Assembly (NCBI GenBank): GCA_039619475.1
Contig: CM077115.1
Coordinates: 506,933,352-506,997,351 of the forward strand
Length of the DNA: 64,000 nucleotides
Direction of reading: 5' to 3'
Origin: Icerya purchasi
Lineage: Eukaryota > Arthropoda > Insecta > Hemiptera > Monophlebidae
Part shown: in pieces, positions 44,836-57,700 of the stretch
Position numbering within the stretch: the first letter of the stretch is position 1
Layout: the number at the start of each line of letters is the position of its first letter
Notes under the pieces: model-generated
What the model saw: the letters and a program-made list of their open reading frames with translations, nothing else
Told to the model about the DNA's origin: nothing
Database searches by the model: none
Made by a program: the position numbers and the translations under genes

Positions 44836-47800
44836 CTGCAACAGAAAAAATAATATTTAACGCTTACTTAATATTCCAAAAAAAAAAAAAAACACTTAAA
44901 ATTATGAATTTTTTTAACATTATTTTTCGAATTCTAATACTTTTTTCTTTACGTATTTGTACGAGCAGAACATACGCTACAATTAAAGTTATCTTAACTG
45001 ATACAATTTGTTACTCCCGCAAAATGGATTTACTGAAAAGGTTAATTTAGTGATTAGTTAGTGGCCAAATGTTATTTAAAGCCAAGCCGAGAAAAAAAAA
45101 AAAAATATATATAACGACACTGGAAAATATAACATATGCGTCAACATTAGACGCTTTAGCATTTATATATATAACGAGGAATGTTTTTAACATTTAAAAT
45201 TGAAAATGAAAATGGTACTCACGATTAATATTTTTTTTGTTTTCTAGGAGATTTATAACTTGGAATAGGATTATTTCGATTGAAGAATAGTGCTGAAATA
45301 TTGTAATAGGAACGGTCTGGCGAAGACTCGATGTATCCTTTTACACGATAAAATTTTCTCGCCAAAGAATTTATTTTGAATATTTATAATCAGATATGCG
45401 TTTCTGGGGCCATTCCTGGTGCCTAGAACGTTGCTACCGCTATTCCCAAAAACGAATCAAGATCCCTTCCAGGTTGAAAATTACAGACCAATTATTGTCT
45501 GTTCTATCTACGTTTACGGAGAACACGGTGAATATACCTGCATCGAAAATTAAAAGCGGTGTCGGACAAAAGCAACTACCTGAGCGATCAATGAATTCAA
45601 GTCCCAATCTCGGCTCAATTCCTAACAGAATTTCAACACAGAAAGGTGTACACCTCAAGATTCAGCCCTAAGCACTATCTTACTTATTCTCCATATAAAT
45701 GACATAGCGACCGGTACTAGACCTCCAGTGACGGTTCGCCTATATGTAGATGATCTAAACATTTCCACAGTATGTTCGCTCCTTAGCTTAGTCCATACTG
45801 TAAAAAATCGTGTCAGTAGATTGTAACATTAGTAAACAATCGACTAAGTTTCTAAAGTTTCTAAAGTTCTAATATGTTGTTTTCCTGATTCAGAATCCAC
45901 CAGCTTTACAACTGAACAATAACATGATTCCTTTTAAAACAACAAAAAAAACTGTCTTGGTATTTTAATGGACGCCAGACTGATTTAGAAACCTATGATA
46001 ACCGAGTTAAAAATCCCGTCAATCCCTAAATGTGTTAAAATTTCTTTCAAACCCTAAATTTAACATCTATTCAAGATGTCTCCGAAGTATATTGCTCCTC
46101 AGTAAAATAATCAGTTACGGGTGTCAGGTGTATTCTTTGCCAAGGTAGTCTGAAAGTATTTTTGATCCGATACAGATATTGCAGAATTTACGGTTGTTTA
46201 CATCGCTTTCATAATTATTTATTGGAAGTTCTGTTTCATTTTTTTTTAAACTGTATTCAAGCAATGTGCCAAATACTTGCAGAGAGCAGTTTTGCTCCCC
46301 TAAAACGAAACCGAAGAAATAGTACACTTCGGATTATGTAAAAAAAGTTATTAATGTAAGCACCCCGATTTGACGAATAACAAAAAATAAAATAAACCAA
46401 TGAAGGCGGGCATTAAATGCCTGTGTTTTATCTTCCAATATTAATATATACAAAACCTTTTTTTAATATATATATATATACATATTATACATATTAAGTA
46501 TTGATTCGGTGTATGTATAATTATTCAAATTATTATAATCCACGAAAATCGCCTGTGACAGAGTTCACGAAGTAAATTTTGTTGTCCGAGATTAGTTATC
46601 TTTTTTTTTTTTTTTTTGGGGGGGGGGGGTTAAAATCAAGTTCCACCCATCGTCTGATCCGGAGATTAGTTGTTGAATAGAATTTTTTGATCTGAAGTTT
46701 CAATCGAAGAGAAAGTGGAAATAAATCAGCAGTGCAAACGGTTGCGTCTTTAATAGTGTGGTTAGGCAGTCGTACTTGGTCGGGTATACCCTAGATCCCG
46801 TTGTGGAACATCGAAATTTCTAAAAAAAAAAAAAAAAAAGTCAAAGAAATACTGGATGAAGTGGCTGTGTTGTTTAGCGTACAAAAAATCAGAATCAGCA
46901 CCATGACCACATCTGTGCTCGACGCCGGGGAAGGGAAAGGAAGAAAATCCATCCAGCATCATGACCTCTGAAAATTAGCAGTGCCTACAAGACTCACAGT
47001 GGAAGATTATCTAACGTTTGTGTTAGCGGCACCTATAAAGATGTAGAAGGAAAAAAGGAAATACATTCAGCACTGTAACCGACCCTGCATTAATAATGCT
47101 CCCAATGTTTGGCGGAAACTTGAAAAAAGAAACTCTGCCAAGCGTCATGGTCGCGCCTGTATGAACAGAGCCCATTTAACCCCGCAGTTACAGATTACTT
47201 GGAGCAAATTGTTGTCGATTAGAAAGTGTGATAAGAATAGTATTTAAGGTCGGCTATTAGACAAGCTAATTGGGATTGGAAAGGCGTGAATGATAAATAG
47301 ATTGTCAGTCTAAAAACAGACAGAAGGCCGCAAGCAGAAACGATAATGGTAGTGGTGGGAAAAATGGATTGAATTAGCCGTGTGCCCTGTTCGTTGTCTA
47401 TTTATGGTAGAAAACATTTTGCGATTTGTAAAAAAAAAACTATATTTAAAGATATAAAAATACGAGTGTACATGCCTTATGAAATAGGAAAATGAAATTT
47501 TATACCTAGCCAACTACCATATTTACTGAAAAATATGTCAGCCATTAACACTCGGCGTTAATTTTAATCAAATTCGTATCGATAATTCGTATTTAGAAAA
47601 AAAGATGCGAGTTCGTATTGGAAAATTTTATTATTACTCCAACGGGCCTCGTTGAAGTAGAGGAATTTTTCTGTACCGATAACAGTGAAAGAACTGGAAA
47701 CGTTTCTTTTTGCTCAATGCTAGTATGTATAAGCGAGGAAACTGAAGTTTCAAATAAAAAATTCGAGGCAGGCAAGAATAATCCCATCGGAGATGTAGCA

Positions 47801-49804
47801 GATGGAAAGGAGTTGTTTAATAGTTATAAATTCTTAATAAATTTCCGTTGGTTCGTCAGTTCACAGACATTAAGGAAGTCGTAGAAACTAATTTTGTTGA
47901 AACGGTTTTTGTCTTTTTTATTTTCAGAAATAAACACGAAACGTTTTAAAGAGGATATTCGTCCAGAGACCACTTCAGCAGAAAGTTAGAAGTATCGTGT
48001 TAAATTTTTTTTTTTTAATTTCATTACAAAAAAAAAGGAATGTTGCTTGCAGCTTCAGTTTAACTACTTCACGTTAGCGAAAAGCTTAGCGACAACTTTT
48101 TATCAGATATTTTAATCTCGGACTATCTCTTATTGGAAAATTTCTTCGAAATATAAAAGATCAGCTTGGAACTTTTCTGGAAATTCCCATGAATTTAATA
48201 TCTACTAACAAACCTCACATTAACTTTACAACAAGAAAATTAACTTTATTTCTAATTTCTTATTTTATTCAACATTTTTACAGTCTTGAAATATCTAACA
48301 AAAATATGTATATGTATCTGCACATGTTGTATATACTTTTTTTTCTGTACTCATTTGTATCCGAATATGTTGCTTCTTTGTTTGTGCTTGTACCCTATGA
48401 TGTTAGGTCTATGCTGTGGTCAGTGGTTAAATTGTACAGATAGCATTTGATTAACTATTGCAATGTCTTTTTCCTTTTTCAGTGTTGTAGTTTGCCTTTG
48501 CTTTTGAAAAGCGCTGTACGTTTTCTTCTATCAAAAAACAGTGTTCTCAATCTTGTTCAAGGTTACTGCAATTACATTTTTGAAACGTAAGTTTGATCTA
48601 ACATTACTTAATTTTTTCAATCACTGCTCGAACTCCTTTCTAGCGTCTTGTTGACGCAGGTCTTCCAGAACGGAGATCACTTTCGACCGATTCCCGATCA
48701 TTTTTAAAACGACTAAACCGTTCTTTTATTTGCGTCTTACCCGTGGAGCTTGGTCCCCAAAACAATTTTTAATCATTGTAATTGTTTCCGTTGTCGTGCG
48801 GCCAAGATTAAAGCAAAATTTGATGCAAATTTTTTAGTGGACACGTTCCGTCATTTTGTCACCTTTAGACGTGCACGTGCAAACATGAAACTGTCACTAA
48901 AACCGGTTTAACGCAATGGAAGAGATAACAGGTGAACCTCTCCGCAAACGCTTTGTTGATAAGCTAGAGAAATTTGTTTTCGAGTTTTAAACAAGACCGA
49001 ATACTTTCCAGGCAGACCTCGTATTTTATCATTATTATTTACACGAAATTTTATACAATTCTAAATTTCAGGGATACAAAAAAATGACATTAATATAAAC
49101 TCAATGGTTCGGACCTCGCATGAGGCACGGATGCTAATTCTTTTATACTTATAGAAAAATAGATTTCAATTGCTATGCCATTCTTAAAATGCTGAATTCA
49201 TACCGTCTCTAAAAGACTGCAGCAAATTTCACTTTATTTTTGATAGCGTCCTTGAATGCATCTCATCAAATTTTATTCATTTTAATTATAATCTTATAGC
49301 AGGTCGTGGAAGCGGTCATTTCTTATAAGATGCACTATTCGAAAACACGTTTCACAGGTGCGCCGTTTACTACATTCGGCATTTGCTACAGCATTACTCC
49401 CCAGTTTTAACCGTTGTAATTTTAATAATTCTTTAGCATAATTTTAATAACTCGTCAGATTATCATTATCATCATTTTAAACAGTGTGTACAGATGAATT
49501 TTTGAAAATTTTGAGGCGATTTTTAACCGTAAGAGTTGGCTTTCGACTGAAAGTATGACGCAATTATGAATAAAAAATTAAACTACCTGATTTTAGTGCT
49601 TGCATTGGACAGAGGACAATACTTCGTCAAAAGGCGACTGTTAAAATAATTTCTAGGCGGTTTTGGCCGAAATTAAGAAATTTAACATTTTATTGTGCCG
49701 CTAGGAGCACGTTTTTCCTGTCTAGTAACATTGTTTCGTTAGTACAATATAAAATTTATTACGCATAAAATAATTGCAAGATTATTTGTGATCGTGTAAC
49801 TTAC
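44836..49804. other. 5-kb intron
   Basis: Holds a plus-strand LINE reverse transcriptase relic (45440-45790) and a poly(T)-poly(G) tract (about 46602-46629). The stretch 46740-49790 has no recognised gene. The open frame 47618-47884 (88 codons) matches nothing I know and lacks supporting context. Confidence 0.7.
45440..45790 (+). pseudogene. LINE reverse transcriptase relic
   Basis: In broken frames, about 45463-45495 reads DPFQVENYRPI, the N-terminal RT motif (P-x-x-x-x-N-Y-R-P-I). About 45640-45770 reads RCTPQDSALSTILLILHIND, then TGTRPPVTVRLYVDDLNIS with the catalytic Y-x-D-D box. These are typical of jockey/I-type LINEs. Its orientation is opposite to the copies at 11478, 52430 and 61026. 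Confidence 0.78.
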
Positions 49805-49932
49805 AGTGTCGTACGATCTAACGATCTCCCTTATTTCCTTATCTTTATCATCTAAAGCCGCGTATAAACGTTTCACTTCATTATTCAAACTATTTTTATC
49901 CTTTTTATGACGTTTCAGTTCCGCTCTAACAT
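49805..49932 (-). CDS. KAZN: Kazrin exon, coiled coil middle
   Basis: A 128-nt exon on the minus strand with acceptor TATTTTCAG and donor GTAAGT. It encodes VRAELKRHKKDKNSLNNEVK and then RLYAALDDKDKEIREIVRSY. Human KAZN has ..MKADRKRLKGEKTDLVSQMQ..LYATLESREEQLRDFIRNYE, a clear colinear match. Its first two bases complete the Asp codon opened by exon 59466-59705, and it ends on a codon boundary joining exon 44686-44835. Confidence 0.96.
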
Positions 49933-50865
49933 CTGAAAATAAAAACGACGAATTTAAAAGCAAATATAACATACAAAATTATACAGCTAATTCTTTTACG
50001 TCGATATCTGACGTACCGTGCGCTTTCAGCTCTTAATTTCATGTTTTTAAATATCATCGACTTGGCTAGGGTATGTTGACAGTTGATTCGTTTCGTGTTT
50101 AAACAAATAATCAGTTAAAATCCCTATTAGAAAAATTCGAAAAAAATACGATACCTCGGAATTCAAATAAAATACAAAATATTAATCAATATCAATTATA
50201 ATGCTAAGGATCAAAAAAAAAAAAAAAAAGCAAATTTAAATCGACCTTATTTACTTAAAAAATCTTCAAACAAGGACTAAATTTCCAACAGAATTTCATG
50301 AAGGATTTTTGAGTTCTTTATTCCACTTATATTTAACAACTTTCACTTGCATCCTCTTTTTTCTCACCTTAAAAATGATTTTCTTACACTCTATCCTTCA
50401 AGTACAATCTTCAACACTTATTTGTTGTGTTCCTTCAGACTTTTTTTTTTTTTTCAGACAATTAATACGTGGTATAATAATGTCGCTTATAAATCTCAGG
50501 ATTATTAGAACGCAAAGCCTTGGCGTTCTGTAACGCAGTGGAGTAACCATAACTGTGTCAAAGTAGTATGAACATGCTACTGCTGAAACAAGAGTAATAA
50601 GTGACCGAATTATGCTTTTAAGAATTAATGCAAAACAAACCCCTATAAATATTATGTATAAAAATATATGCGCTTACCAGCATAGCAGATGATGAAGTGA
50701 GTAGGAAGTCCCACCATATAGGGAAAAGCTTGTATTGACTATATTGCTAATTTAATAATACCATGAAAACCGAAAAAAGTATTATTTATATATATTGTAG
50801 TATGTTAATTTCGGGTAGATTAATAAAATTGATGGTATAAATTATTGGTTGTATTTTTTTTTTTT

Positions 50866-51036
50866 TTATTGTATAAAATTGGAACATTTTTTTGTTATAA
50901 AATCTAATGGGGGCCGGTCTAAGAATTAAGTTGAAAATTTTGATCATTTTATACCAAGTATAGAAGAGAAAGAGGCAGAAATGCAAGCAAAAGGGGTGAA
51001 GGGGAATAACCCCTTGCGAGGCCAAAATGGCCGAGT
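50866..51036 (+). repeat. TA-associated interspersed repeat, copy 3 (truncated)
   Basis: Keeps the central GGTCTAAGAATTAA-like block and the 3' part ending CCCCTTGCGAGGCCAAAATG. The tandem TGTCCC units are mostly lost. It lies directly before copy 4 in the same orientation. Confidence 0.75.
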
Positions 51037-51056
51037 TATATATATATACATATATT

Positions 51057-51398
51057 AATTACAACGTAATTCTTAGGCTACCCCCCTTTCGAAAAAATGT
51101 CCCAATTTTATGGAACGTTTGTTATATTTTATAGGATTTTTGTTATTGTTTATTTAAAAAATGTCACAATTTTATATAACAAAATATGTAACGAAACAAT
51201 ATCTCAATTTTATATAATGAAAGCTAAATGTTAGGTTAGGATTTTTGTGATTATGAAATTTTTTTTGTGTTGATGCCAGTAAGAATTACGTTGCAAATTT
51301 TGATCATTTTATACAAAGTATAGAAGAAAAAGAGACAGAAATGAAAGTAAGAGGGGTTAAGGGGCACAGCTCTTTGCGAGGCCAAAATGGCCGAGTTT
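51057..51398 (+). repeat. TA-associated interspersed repeat, copy 4
   Basis: From ATTACAACGTAATTCTTAGG to GGCCAAAATGGCCGAGTTTA, with (TA)n-rich flanks on both sides. Confidence 0.82.
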
Positions 51399-53559
51399 AT
51401 ATATATATATAGGGCGTCTGGGTACGTAATCCTCAAACTGCAAGTACTAAAAGAAAAGTTCATACTGATTAAAAACGTTTTTAAAACATTAGGTCGAAAA
51501 TGTTTCGGTATAAAGATAGGGTAAAAAAGCATAAGAAAATAACGTTAACGCTTTTTTCAGAAAAATGCACAAATGACAGATCATATTACGAAAATTTAAA
51601 ATAAAAACATTATGCGCTTTAAATACTGAAATATTACATGTCGATTTCTTTATATAGATCGGAATGTGGATATAGGGATATCAATAAAAGAGGAAAAGAA
51701 AAGAAACAAAGCCGGAAGTGAGTCGAGAGTTGGTCAGTGCACCGATTCATAAAGGAATGTTTCATAAAAGCTAGCATTTGTAGTAAATGCAATTAACAAC
51801 TTTTGTTGAAATGCTAATTAACAACACCAGCGTATTCAATATAAAAGTAAACTAGCCCTTTTAGTCGAAAAATAACAACAACTCTAATTAAAACGTTCAC
51901 GTTAAAAGGGAAGTTGTTCGAATTATCTTGCCCCTTCATTTGCTAATGGGACTTGTTAGCCCTCTTGTTGCAGTCGACCATAGTAATCTTGAATTCGTTG
52001 TTGCAACTGCTTTCAAATCCGCATCAGTTCACAATATACATTAGTTTTCATTTTTTTCCAAAAAGAAAAATAAGCACGTTCAGTCAGGACTTCTTGCCGA
52101 CCAAAGCGCTGGTTCGTATCGATCTATATATCCACCCTTCCAGCACAATACTTATCTAATCAGGGTTTCACCACTCTACCACTGTATGCCGGGCAACCGT
52201 TCACCTGGAATCACTCATTATACTGGTCAACGGGATGTGATTCAAAGCAATGGATAATAAGTTTTGAAGCAAGTGAAAGAAAGCGAATAAGATGAAACTT
52301 TCTCGAATCCTAATTAGCTGAACAACTGTATCAACAATCATTGTAATCTTCACCGTAAAGATTTCGATGAGCCCAAACATATTAAATGTGGTCATTAAAT
52401 GTTTTTTCGCAAGTGTTACTTCGTCAGTGCACAAAATGTGTCGAAAAAATAACAGAAAAACCGGCTAACAAATTTACCATCTCATTGCTCTCAATGCCTA
52501 AATGGCTAGGAACCCACAGAAGATCGATCTCGATCGAGCGAAGGAGGAAAAGATTATGGGTGGGGGAACATATGAGAAGTATTACCTAATCGGAAAAGGG
52601 AGCAGGAAGAGGAAATGTGATAGCTACAGAACACTTTTAAGTGATGAGGAAACAGAGAGGACAGCGTGTGTAATAGCGATAGATTCCACATCATAAAAAA
52701 TTAAGCAGAAGGAAAAAAGTTTAAAAGATCCAGAATCTAATTGAAGGCGGGACAAAAAATAGTGTAGAAGCAACTCAATTTGATCCTTCGGAACTGTTAG
52801 TATGGATAACGACACGTGTAGGAAAGAGAGAGTTTAAAGTATTGGAGAATTCAGCTCTGGCGACATGTTGGAGAACAGATTCAGAACAGATCGCTAAAGA
52901 AAGACTTTTAATGGCACGAAAGAAATCGGAAAAGCTGAAATAAAAATACGGAAGTTTATCATGACCATAAATATATTATGCCGTTTTAGCCATAATGGGG
53001 CATAACAGGAAATTATAATAAGTGTTGTAAGGTAATAAGTATAACCAAGAAGTTCAGGAAAATTCTCAGATGTTGTAGTAATAATAATAATAAAATAAAA
53101 GTTCGTATACGCAAAATATACAAATAATTTTAATATTTTTCTGGCCAATTATTTTTATAATTGCTGGCTAGTCCGTACTATCACGTAGAATAAGTTTTTT
53201 AAAAAAGCATTCATTCTATTCATGCTATTCAAGATATTCATTCTAATTTCATTTATATTATTTAACTCAGTCAAATTTTTTTATTTTTTCACCGAATCCG
53301 TTATAAATTCGGTAGTATTTTAAATGAATTAGTTATTTAAAAAGTATTTATGTTAAAACCAAAAGCAAGAAAAGTATATTGCTTATTTTCATCAATGCGT
53401 CGTACCGATAGTAAATAATATAGATTACGTAAATTCAGACAAATACTCCGGAAATTAACGATATAGAGTCAACGAAGATATCAGCTGTACAAGATATCAG
53501 AAGCGATCGAATAACATCAGTTAATATAACCAGGAATAATCGGCGAGGGATGCAGAATT

Positions 53560-54130
53560 TAGAAAGTCAGACAATACAAGCTAGATACTAAAAATATTAT
53601 AATTATTTTTATGTATGGATGTATATGTGTGCGATAAATTGAAATTTTAATTGTAATTTGTATATAAATTGTAGAATTCGTTTCCTTCAGCAGCTGCCAA
53701 AATATTTTCAAATCTTGTAGAATTATATAAATAATAATAATAATTTGAAAGGTAAATACGAAATTGTGATTATTCTGAGAATTTTCCTTTATCTTTGAGT
53801 TTTAGATAGAGATTTGTAGATTTTAAAGAAAACAATTTTATTACGTAACTGGTCATTTATTTGACTGGTCACGTATTAATTGGCGACCACGACGGGATCT
53901 TTGTAATTGATTATTTAAGATTTTAAATTAGTAAATTTAGTACATATTTTATTACCTAACTGGTCATTTATTTAACTGGTCACGTAATAAAATGATGAAG
54001 ATTGAAGAAGATAAATTAAATTGTTATATACTATAATAACTCCCGTGCTCATGAAGCTTTATCTCCGAAACGCGTCGGGCAATTAAATATTAAATAATTG
54101 TCTATAGCAGTGTGGTTTTGATTTTACTTA
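53560..54130 (+). mobile_element. Nested retroelement-like insertion inside LINE copy B
   Basis: TGGCGACCACGACGGGATC at about 53880 looks like the primer-binding site that follows the 5' LTR in gypsy/BEL elements. Just before it, and again about 120 bp later, is a repeated block TAACTGGTCATTTATTTGAC / TGGTCACGTA. At 54041-54080 a CTCATGA..GAAACGCGTC motif resembles the hammerhead cores of Penelope-like elements. The two signals point to different classes, so the identity is open. No coding region is present. Confidence 0.4.
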
Positions 54131-55611
54131 TTATAAAATAAGGGATAAAATACGAGTTCTATCAGAAGTAAATCGCCATTTAGAAGGATAGAGGAGTATG
54201 AAGAAAACACGAATAAATAGGCAGGCATTTGATCAGAAAGTGATAACTTACATAGAATATTTATGAGGAGTAAGGGATTTGGTAAGGATAGCCGGAACCT
54301 GGGTAGATCTTAGAGTACCAAGGCAGAGACGAAAGTAAGTATCTTGAATGCGATCTAATTTCGAAAGAAGAGACCTGTAGAGATTTCCATAAATGAAACA
54401 ACACGGTAATCTTCCAGAGAGCGAAGTTAAAGTATAGAACGTGAGTAGGACGCAGGAATCATCTCAATTGAATAAGGAATCTGAAAAACTATAATTCAAA
54501 CGTCGCACGGTCGAACTTGAAAACAATCCAAATAAGAAGTAAGTAAAAGATGAAAAGAACGGTTAACAGGAAGTTTTTAAATATATATTCAAGACAAACC
54601 ACATAAGGATTGAGTAAAAAAGGGCAACATACGATTAACAGGAAGTTTATCAATCAACTTAGTCAAAGGCAGCAAGCAATGTCAACGAAAAACATTATAG
54701 AATGACAAAAAAGTAACTGCATAATAATAATAATAATAAGAAAATCGATATAGATTAAGATTTAATCGAGAGCAAAAACACCCGCCGCTCAAAAAATTCG
54801 TTTCGTCTTGGTTCCTGTATGCTATCAACCCACCTAATTAAAGCGGCAAGCAACATCAAGAGAAATCATTGAGTGAAAAGGTAAAACCCTTAATGGAATC
54901 AACGCTGGTACCAAAGAAACGAACTCTGATTAATAGTCGCGTACAGATAATTAGATAAAAATGGAAGCCAAGGGAAGGTATAGAGAAGAGCAAACAAATA
55001 TATTGAGAGCAATAAGAATCCAAAACATATAGGCGGAAAATAAGTATCGAGGCGAAAGAGAGAAAATATACATATAAGAAGTAATGGAACTATTAATGTA
55101 AGGTGAAATAAAAATAAACTCGGAGAAACTATTGACTAACAAAATCTCTAAGATTGCAAAACTTGACATATAGCTGATATTTTATTGTTCAAGATAGGAA
55201 CTCCGAACTTACTAGGAGTAGATAGTAAAGTAGAAATTATGTCATTTTTGAAAGGAAGGAATGTGAGGTTGCTAGAAACAGAATTATAAACGGTCAGTGA
55301 TATGCCAGTATTCATCGACTAAGAAAAAAGGTGCAATCTCTGACGGAATTTTTGAATGGCCAGAAATTACTGACCGAGTTTGCATTATTGATTAGATTGT
55401 AATAATATTTGTTTAAAGCATTTTGTGATTTCGGTTGGGAATGATGTTTTTGGGAAGATAATCTAATAGGAATACTTTTTCCGCTTCCTTTCTGTGATAT
55501 TAGCAGAGTACCGAAGGTGGGATATTGTTTGGGTTAAAAATGTAAACTGGGGAGAATAGCTTTGAATGGCACATGCTTAGCTTCGAATTATGAAACATGT
55601 TGAAGACTCAC

Positions 55612-55690
55612 GATCTTACGCATTGTTACTTGCTACATTAAATACCGGACAGAAAGAGTCAAGGGCAAAATGGTTTTCGGCACAATGAAC
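55612..55690 (+). repeat. SINE-tail-like fragment
   Basis: ATTAAATACCGGACAGAAAG and TCAAGGGCAAAATGG resemble the downstream half of the repeat at 190-300. It lies inside LINE copy B. Confidence 0.4.
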
Positions 55691-57310
55691 GCCGTGAAAA
55701 CTCGCTGAGTTATTTTGTAGAATGACTACCAGAACAAAAGCAGCAGATAGGTTTGTTGCAACATGAAGGACTGTAATGGTCGAATCGGAGACAATAATTA
55801 CGATAAGGTTTAAGTCTACGAATAACTGGTTCAGGCATCATCGTGTAAATTGAAAAAAGAGACGATAGGGTTGAGTTGAAAAATTTAATTACGATAATAA
55901 GAATAAATGTGCAGAAATACGTTTCTGTAACTTTTGGATATTCAAGATTAGCATCTGACAAGAGCAGTTTAAGAGAAAAGTTCATGTAAATCAGTCGGAA
56001 TATCACGAACTATGTCGAAACAGAATAATAACGATTGCGGAATAAATTATCGTATTTTAAGTTCTTTGTGAACATTGTCGGAAAGCAGGAGCTGATTAGC
56101 GGCAAACGTAGAGGAAAAGTTAAGTATTAATCAGGTTCTTTGCTGTGAACGAGTAATTGAGGATAAACCGTCAATTTTTTTATAAAATATTTTAGCAGAA
56201 GGCACCGCGATGTTTATATTTTACAAGTTCTCAAACCACAATCAAAGTTGCTCGGAAATAATCATACCATATTAACTTGGGCTAGTATTGTTAATGGAAA
56301 TATCCACGTCGATAGTGTTATTAATATTATTTGTCGAGATAATGTTGTCTTTAGAAGTAGATAAATTGAACGAAAGAGTTCTATTAGTTTCGTTAGTCGT
56401 TTTAACCTATGCGACAGGGTTAGTGATGCTTTTATCAACGGTACCGGGAGGATTAGGGAGAGCTTTACCTCCTCCGCCAGATGAGTTGGTCATTAATTTA
56501 AATTAAATTTAAATTAGCGAATGAAATCAAAAAATAAATAACGGCGAAACGAGGAAACCAATAAGAACGAAATGAACAAAACAAAATGAAACAATAGATA
56601 TAAAAATAAAAGCAGATAACGGAGATAAATAAATTAAATAATCTCACCAATCTTTTCAACGGACAATTGAACACAGCGCGAGTAAACTTTATCATGCGAG
56701 ACAAAACGCATTATAGCTGGAATTGAGGACAGCTTTAAACTTGATCAAACAAGAAATGAAAGTAGCATTCGGACAGTTGGGCGAAGATAGCTTATGAAGA
56801 CGACCAATAATAAACTTAACAATAAATATTAGTCTAGCAAATAAAATTTTATTTGTTTAATAAAATAAATGCGGCTTATTATTATTTCTTATCGATACCG
56901 ATTAAATAAATTTTATTGTAAACAATGAAAAATCCATCTGTATTTTATTTCTGACCAATTTTTCTTTAAACGCGTAATACAAATATGTTATTATACATAG
57001 ATAAATGAAACACAAGTTTTACCGATTATTTGAAATTTTATAAGCTTAGTTAATTTTTTTGTTTAAATACTTTCAAAGTTTGAAAATTTTTACATCGTGT
57101 TTTACCATTTTAATTTGTATCTTAAATTTGTTCGAGTGTCGTTTAAAAATCTATTTTTTTCTTAACGTAATTAAATTTTAAAGCCCTTCCAGCGTGAAAA
57201 ATCATGTTACAAACAAAAATATTGAAAAACATCGATATTCTAAAATTGAAAAAATGTTATACTAAGCCATAAAAGGTTAAATTATAAATAAACATATATA
57301 TATATATATA

Positions 57311-57700
57311 AAGTTGGCCATTTTGGCCTCGCAAGGGACTGTGCCCCTTGACCCTTCTTGCTTTCATTTCTGTCTCTTTCTCTTCTATACTTTGTATAAA
57401 ATGATCAAAATTTACAACGTAATTCTTACTGGCATCAACACAAAAAAAATAACATAACCACAAAAATCCTATTCTAACATTTAACTTTCATTATATAAAA
57501 TTAAGATATTTTTTCGTTACATTTTTCGTTACATATTTCATTACATAAAATTGTGACATTTTTTAAATAACAATAACAAAAATCCTATAAAATATAATAA
57601 ACGTTACACACAATTGGGACAATTTTTCTGGGACATTTTGCGTTACATAAATTGGTACATTTTTTCGAATGGGGGATAGCCTAAGAATTACGTTGTAATT
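57311..57700 (-). repeat. TA-associated interspersed repeat, copy 5
   Basis: Reverse-oriented. Starts GGCCATTTTGGCCTCGCAAG after a (TA)n run and ends CCTAAGAATTACGTTGTAAT followed by TA/CA-rich DNA. The tandem unit is reduced to about two copies. Confidence 0.82.

Larger units (their letters stand above)
52430..56560 (-). mobile_element. LINE with RNase H, disrupted copy B
   Basis: Minus-strand pieces in element order: near 56505-56290 an ORF1-like start (MTNSSGGGGKALPNPP..), with a stop. Near 55820-55710 a Cys/His-rich gag-like knuckle region (YCLRFDHYSPSC..CCFCSGSH). Near 54420-54160 the segment downstream of RT shared with 12965-12650. Near 52800-52440 RNase H, including DLLWVPSHLGIESNEMVN. 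The RT core is deleted. Homology to copy A stops near 53000 and resumes near 54130, so about 1.1 kb was inserted later. Confidence 0.72.

Noticed and set aside
47618..47884. 88-codon plus-strand frame
   Set aside because: Overlaps an equally open minus frame; no domain, repeat or splice evidence.
56288..56506. 72-codon plus-strand frame with hydrophobic start
   Set aside because: The opposite strand reads as the start of a LINE ORF1 (Gly/Pro then Asn/Thr-rich), which explains the open frame.
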